Assembly: GCA_031262895.1 (NCBI GenBank)
Contig: JAISGW010000184.1
Span: 1-9,948, forward strand
Reading direction: 5' to 3'
Source of the DNA: Tannerella sp.
GTDB lineage: Bacteria; Bacteroidota; Bacteroidia; Bacteroidales; Tannerellaceae
DNA: 9,948 nt
How positions within the stretch are numbered: position 1 is the stretch's first letter; the number at the start of each line of letters is the position of its first letter. Positions 6,918 to 9,948 of this stretch are shown here, in pieces. The notes beneath the pieces were generated by a model. That model was not told the origin of the DNA. It saw nothing but the letters and a program-made list of their open reading frames with translations, and searched no databases. Made by a program: the position numbers and the translations under genes.

Positions 6918-8069
6918 CTACTGCATCCTGACCACTGACGGATACTTCATTTTCTTGAAGCGGCAGAGGAGCGTGTGCCCGTCGGAGGCGTACATCTCCG
7001 CCGTGGCGTATTGCTTCTCGTCGAGAAACTCCAGCGGGTCTGCGTAGTAAGCGGTCCCGTCGGGCCGGCCGAGGCGGAAACCGGCCGGCTGCTCCTCGTA
7101 GTAGACGAAGTCGACGACGGGCGCCTCCATCTTGTCGCCGGTAGCCTCGAAGGCGAGGCGCACCTTGGCGCCAGCTATGGTCTCCTTGAGGGCGGGCAAC
7201 TTCTTGCGGTCGGCCCCCACGAGGAAGACGTCCATAAACGCAAAGCCCGCGCCCGGCATGGCCTCGGCACCCCGCTGCGCGTCCACCGTCAGCTCGGGAA
7301 CAGCCGGCTTCGGATCAGGCTCGTCGCCGCCCGACTTCTTGCGCGTGCCCTTGCTCGCCTTGTTGACATAAGCCGTGATGTTGCGCATGGCCTCCTCAAG
7401 CGTCCGGCGGACGTCGGCATCCGGCGAGGGGCTAAGTTCGTTGGCCACGTAAACGGCGTTGATGTACTGCTGGAGCTTCATCCACTGCGCGTCGGTCTTC
7501 GTGCGGGAGGCTTTCATGGTACCCTTGTCGAGTTCGCCCTGCATCTTCTCATTGCGGCGGTTGTAGGCTTCGTTGAAGCGGCGGTTGACCTCCTCGAGGT
7601 CGTCCACGTCGGAGGCTATCCAGGCGAGAGTCTTGAGCCGCTCGGCGTTCTCCGGCAGGCGCAGGTCTTCGATGAGGTTGCTGATGTCGGCCGTTTCCTT
7701 GTCATAGCGGAGGTCGCCCGCCCGGCGGTATTTGTGGTAGACGTTTGCCAACTGGCGGCCCGCTTCGGCGATGGTCGGCTTGGCGCTTTTCGAGGCCGCA
7801 TCCATCTGGGCGCCGATGCTTGAGAAAACTTCGTCGCGGCGTCTATCCAGGCTCTCGACGTCCTCCGTCTCAAGGAACTTCTGCTGCTTCTTGTAGACGT
7901 CGTCTTCGTTTTGCACTTCGACGCTAAAGTCTGCACTGGCCTGTTTCAGGCTTTCGATTTTGTCCACGTTGCCCTTGATGGCGTCGTTGCGGATGGTGCC
8001 CATGAGCTGCAAGTGCCCGGCGTTTGAAAGCCTTGTCAATAGGCTGTTGTTGATTTCCAATTGAATCAT
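6918..8069 (-). CDS. DUF6261-like hypothetical protein
   Basis: A 383-residue protein that I recognise only as resembling the Bacteroidetes DUF6261 family; no function is known to me. No signal peptide or membrane helix is visible, so it is probably cytosolic. Residues about 1-240 are charged and strongly helical (KIESLKQASADFSVEVQ, VESLDRRRDEVF, EVNRRFNEAYNRRNEK), as in a bundle or coiled coil. About 240-258 is a low-complexity linker (KGTRKKSGGDEPDPKPAVPE). About 259-383 looks beta-rich (VRLAFEATGDK, VVDFVYYEEQPAGFRLG, TAEMYASDGHTLLCRFKKMKY), possibly a separate C-terminal domain. The start ATG at 8069 follows an A/T-rich stretch without a Shine-Dalgarno, usual for Bacteroidetes. A promoter at 8407-8438 lies about 340 nt upstream, across the tandem repeats. 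The gene is followed by the ORF6N gene on the same strand after 82 nt. Confidence 0.75.
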   Translation of the reverse strand: MIQLEINNSLLTRLSNAGHLQLMGTIRNDAIKGNVDKIESLKQASADFSVEVQNEDDVYKKQQKFLETEDVESLDRRRDEVFSSIGAQMDAASKSAKPTIAEAGRQLANVYHKYRRAGDLRYDKETADISNLIEDLRLPENAERLKTLAWIASDVDDLEEVNRRFNEAYNRRNEKMQGELDKGTMKASRTKTDAQWMKLQQYINAVYVANELSPSPDADVRRTLEEAMRNITAYVNKASKGTRKKSGGDEPDPKPAVPELTVDAQRGAEAMPGAGFAFMDVFLVGADRKKLPALKETIAGAKVRLAFEATGDKMEAPVVDFVYYEEQPAGFRLGRPDGTAYYADPLEFLDEKQYATAEMYASDGHTLLCRFKKMKYPSVVRMQ

Positions 8070-8114
8070 AGTTTGAATTTATTAGTGAATAAAAAAACGG
8101 TGGCTTTTGTGGCT

Positions 8115-8300
8115 GTGAATTTTTTCACAATGCTCCCCGAGGTTCGGGGAAGGCCGTGAATTTTTTCACGATGTCCCCCGAGGTTCGGGGAAGGCTGTGA
8201 ATTTTTTCACGATGCTCCCCGAGGTTCGGGGAAGGCTGTGAATTTTTTCGCGATGCTCCCTGTGTCTGGGGAAGCTTGTGAATTTTTTCACGATGCCCCC
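8115..8300. repeat. Tandem array of 41-bp double-hairpin repeats (five units, last partial)
   Basis: Units start at 8115, 8156, 8197, 8238 and 8278 (periods 41, 41, 41 and 40 bp). Each has a GTGAATTTTTTCAC hairpin (5-bp stem, TTTT loop) and, about 5 nt on, CCCCGAGGTTCGGGG (6-bp stem, GGT loop). Unit 4 is degenerate (TTCGC, CTCCCTGTGTCTGGGG). Unit 5 keeps only the first hairpin and runs into the hairpin at 8297-8319. The spacers are not unique, so this is not a CRISPR array. A 79-codon - strand frame crosses the array, but a 41-bp period shifts the frame at each unit, so it is not a believable protein. Confidence 0.9.
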
Positions 8301-8319
8301 CTCTCCTTTGGAGAGGGGG
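8297..8319. repeat. CCCCCTCTCC hairpin, REP-like
   Basis: CCCCCTCTCC (8297-8306) pairs perfectly with GGAGAGGGGG (8310-8319) around TTT, followed by TAGGGGGTGAGG. This matches a dispersed intergenic element seen in many Bacteroidetes genomes, whose spurious translation reads like PHPLPPLQRRG on the - strand. It directly adjoins the tandem array. No T tract supports a terminator. Confidence 0.75.
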
Positions 8320-8406
8320 TAGGGGGTGAGGCCGGAGGGTGGCTTTATGGGATGGATTATACATCTTTTCTTCTCGTTTTATGTGGTTTCTTCAAATAAA
8401 CCGCCG

Positions 8407-8438
8407 CAAAAATAGCACGATTTGGTGAAAATGGCAAG
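8407..8438 (-). promoter_or_regulatory. Bacteroidetes-type promoter for the DUF6261-like gene
   Basis: On the - strand, TATTTTTG (8414-8407) matches the -7 consensus TAnnTTTG. CTTG (8438-8435) sits 20 nt upstream and fits the -33 TTTG box. Transcription would start near 8400 and give a leader of about 330 nt that includes the REP-like hairpin and all the tandem repeats before the ATG at 8069. Confidence 0.6.
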
Positions 8439-8455
8439 CCCTTCACTCCAAACTC

Positions 8456-8543
8456 CGAAGGGGGTGCGCCGCGTCGCCCCTTCGCGTATTTCTTGCGCCC
8501 GAGAGGGTGCATATCTGGATAGCTAGCCGGCTATACCGGCTGG
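8456..8543. other. Two hairpins in the gap between divergent promoters
   Basis: CGAAGGGG (8456-8463) pairs with CCCCTTCG (8477-8484), 8 bp with a 13-nt loop. AGCCGG (8525-8530) pairs with CCGGCT (8536-8541) around CTATA, extended outward by a T-G and a C-G pair to 8523/8543. They lie between the - strand promoter (8407-8438) and the + strand -7 box (8580). No coding frame or tRNA-like fold is apparent; their role is unknown. Confidence 0.5.
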
Positions 8544-8579
8544 TAGGTGCGGATACTCTAAACTCTTCACTCTAATCTC

Positions 8580-8608
8580 TATCTTTGTGCCCATAATATA
8601 AAAGGAGG
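8580..8608 (+). promoter_or_regulatory. Promoter -7 box and Shine-Dalgarno of the truncated ORF6N copy
   Basis: TATCTTTG (8580-8587) fits TAnnTTTG, with an expected start near 8594. No good -33 TTTG is seen about 20 nt upstream. AGGAGG (8603-8608), 9 nt before the ATG at 8618, is an unusually strong ribosome site for this window and fixes the start. Start signals are thus retained by a gene that has lost its 3' end. Confidence 0.55.
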
Positions 8609-8617
8609 AACCACCGA

Positions 8618-8881
8618 ATGGAACCGGAAACGATACAAAGCAGCATTTACGAGTTACGGGGTGTAAAGGTGATGCTTGATTTCGAGTTGGCCGCGCTTTA
8701 TCAAGTAGAAACCCGCAGTTTAAATCAAGCGGTGAAACGTAACATGAAAAGGTTCCCGAAAGACTTTATGTTTCAGCTTTCGGGGAATGAGTGGGAAAAC
8801 TTGAAATCACAATTTGTGATTTCAAGTTGGGGCGGTTCTCCCTTCACTCTTGGGAAACTACTTGTTAAGGATAAGCGTTGA
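8618..8881 (+). pseudogene. Truncated ORF6N-domain gene
   Basis: The first 74 residues (MEPETIQSSIYELRGVKVML through ENLKSQFVISSWGGS) align without gaps to the N-terminus of the ORF6N protein at 6242-6835, up to the palindrome-encoded segment at 61-70. The expected FTEQGVAMLS core and coiled tail are absent. After WGGS come 13 unrelated residues (PFTLGKLLVKDKR) and a stop at 8879-8881. The last 24 nt overlap the 3' end of the convergent antiporter gene. This is best read as a gene whose 3' two-thirds were lost, with the junction a few codons after the palindrome (near 8840). A short N-terminal ORF6N domain could still be expressed from its intact ribosome site. Confidence 0.8.
8798..8828. repeat. 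Perfect 15-bp-arm palindrome inside the truncated ORF6N copy
   Basis: AACTTGAAATCACAA (8798-8812) pairs with TTGTGATTTCAAGTT (8814-8828) around one T. It encodes N61 to S70 (NLKSQFVISS). It is at the same codon position as the 6626-6654 palindrome, but AGG/ACC there has become AAA/ATT here, so pairing is kept. Confidence 0.93.
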
Positions 8882-9948
8882 GGGGATATTTTGCAGGGCC
8901 TGCGGACGGTGTTCGGACAAGTCGCTCCAGCAAGCGTAACTGATCAGCATGAAATCGTATCCGGTCATTGGCTCGGTGGAAAGCGAGGTCGCCGTCCGTA
9001 GCGTGACCGTCCCGTTGGTGGCCGCGGCGAGGGTACGGGCGTAAGTTTCTAAGAAGGCCTCTTCGGGCGAGGCCATGAGCACAAGAATGCGTTTGGCCTT
9101 TATGAAATTGCGGTTGATGAACACGCCGACGGCGCAATGGGCCTCTTCCATGAATATTTTCGTCTTATCGCGTAGCAGGGCGCCGGGATAAAGGAAAGAT
9201 TCTGAAGCCTTGACTACGAAGGGCAGGCGTTTCTTCAGGAAATCCTTCACGCGCCCCCCCGCTTCGCCGGGCTTGGCCATGGAAACGCCGGCGCCCACGA
9301 GCAGGAAATCGAAATCCCCTTGGTTGAGTATCTGCACGATGTCGCGCCCCGGATTGTCGGACACCTCATAACGGGTACGAACGGCAAGGCCCAGCTTGCG
9401 GGCGCCGTCGAGGATGGGGCCGAAGCTTGCCTGCTCGAAATTGTCGGCCTGCATGGGGTTGACTTCGGCGCCCACGGTCAGGTGCAGGGCGGTAATGTCC
9501 AAGGTCTTTTTGCCCTTGGAAAAGAGCTGGCCGGCCAAATCCAGCATGACTTCCCCGTTACTTACCCGGCCGAAGGAGAGCAGCAGCTTGAAGGTTGACT
9601 TGGCAACGGCTTCCTGGGGCGCCTTCCCCTTTTCCGCAAAGCGGAAGATGAATTTGATGAACGACACGAGAGGCGCCGTCATGAAGGTGGTGACCAGCGT
9701 CATGATGACCAGCATCACGAAGATGGCGGGCGGCAGGATGCCCATTTCGTAGCCGATAGTGAGCACGACCAATTCCATCAGCCCGCGGGTGTTCATCAAA
9801 GCGCCCATGTACAGGCTGTCTTTCAAGCTCTCGCCCAGGAAGCGGGTGGAGAAGAAGGCGCCACCGAACTTCCCAACGATGGCGCCGATGATTAAGACGA
9901 GGCACATCAGCCAGAGTTCGGGCGTGTTGAGCAGGCCGAACTGGGTGC
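8858..9948 (-). CDS. CPA2-family cation:proton antiporter, C-terminal part (5' end outside window)
   Basis: Inner-membrane monovalent cation/H+ exchanger. The frame stays open to the window edge (TQFGLLNTPELWL precedes the internal Met at 9907), so the gene starts beyond 9948 and about 363 residues are visible. They begin with the end of the membrane domain: LVLIIGAIVGKFGGAFF, then the CPA2-like MNTRGLMELVVLTIGYEMGIL and the last helices PPAIFVMLVIMTLVTTFMTAPLVSFI. About 260 cytosolic residues follow, with alternating hydrophobic strands and helices (KTLDITALHLTVGAE, FDFLLVGAGVSM, AKRILVLMASPEEAFLETYARTLAAA), resembling a pair of universal-stress-protein-like domains often fused to these transporters. 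The gene ends with a TAG at 8858-8860, inside the end of the truncated ORF6N frame on the other strand. Ion specificity (Na+ or K+) cannot be told. Confidence 0.87.
   Translation of the reverse strand, partial: TQFGLLNTPELWLMCLVLIIGAIVGKFGGAFFSTRFLGESLKDSLYMGALMNTRGLMELVVLTIGYEMGILPPAIFVMLVIMTLVTTFMTAPLVSFIKFIFRFAEKGKAPQEAVAKSTFKLLLSFGRVSNGEVMLDLAGQLFSKGKKTLDITALHLTVGAEVNPMQADNFEQASFGPILDGARKLGLAVRTRYEVSDNPGRDIVQILNQGDFDFLLVGAGVSMAKPGEAGGRVKDFLKKRLPFVVKASESFLYPGALLRDKTKIFMEEAHCAVGVFINRNFIKAKRILVLMASPEEAFLETYARTLAAATNGTVTLRTATSLSTEPMTGYDFMLISYACWSDLSEHRPQALQNIPSTLILNK

Noticed and set aside
6975..7823. 282-codon + strand frame opposite the DUF6261-like gene
   Set aside because: It is a shadow frame with His/Leu/Val/Gly/Arg-rich composition and no start signals; the - strand gene has a promoter and family-like sequence.
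8115..8300. CRISPR array
   Set aside because: Whole units, including the parts between hairpins, are repeated; there are no unique spacers and no cas genes.
8125..8364. 79-codon - strand frame across the tandem repeats
   Set aside because: The 41-bp period shifts the frame at each unit, and the N-terminal part is the known spurious translation of the REP-like hairpin.

Overview
The window looks like chromosomal DNA from the order Bacteroidales. The evidence is an RprX/RprY-type two-component pair, a tricorn-type S41 peptidase with a signal peptide, TAnnTTTG-type promoter boxes, mostly weak Shine-Dalgarno signals, and accessory genes (ORF6N, PD-(D/E)XK 'transposase-like' nuclease, a DUF6261-like protein) with intergenic hairpin repeats typical of this order. 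The genus cannot be fixed from the sequence.

Left block (1-5240, + strand): the 3' part of an rprX-like histidine kinase, rprY (5 nt later) and a 1070-residue tricorn-like protease (17 nt later). The tight spacing suggests one transcript that ends at a strong bidirectional hairpin terminator (5199-5240). The kinase would sense an envelope signal, the OmpR-class regulator would act on DNA, and the exported protease may belong to the same envelope or protein-quality response; that last link is inferred from position only.

Middle block (5266-8881): a small accessory, hairpin-rich island. On the - strand lie a DUF6261-like gene (8069-6918), an ORF6N-domain gene (6835-6242) and a PD-(D/E)XK nuclease-family gene (6146-5266) broken by a one-base frameshift in a G run. 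The ORF6N gene is bracketed by two copies of an AT-rich box plus GC hairpin. The boxes are direct repeats, but the hairpin core is flipped between copies. The leader of the DUF6261-like gene holds five 41-bp double-hairpin tandem repeats and a further CCCCCTCTCC hairpin, and a good Bacteroidetes promoter lies upstream of them. A second ORF6N copy (8618-8881, +) is truncated and runs into the end of the next gene.

Right block (8858-9948, - strand): the C-terminal part of a CPA2-type cation:proton antiporter with a long cytosolic domain. The gene starts outside the window.

The most notable signal is inside the ORF6N coding sequences. Three near-perfect palindromes of 29-39 bp (two tandem in one gene, one in the fragment) encode the same ten-residue segment. 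They differ at paired positions, so base pairing is kept while the amino acids change. Together with the flipped hairpin core, this suggests hairpin-templated sequence change, or selection on the palindrome itself, in this island.
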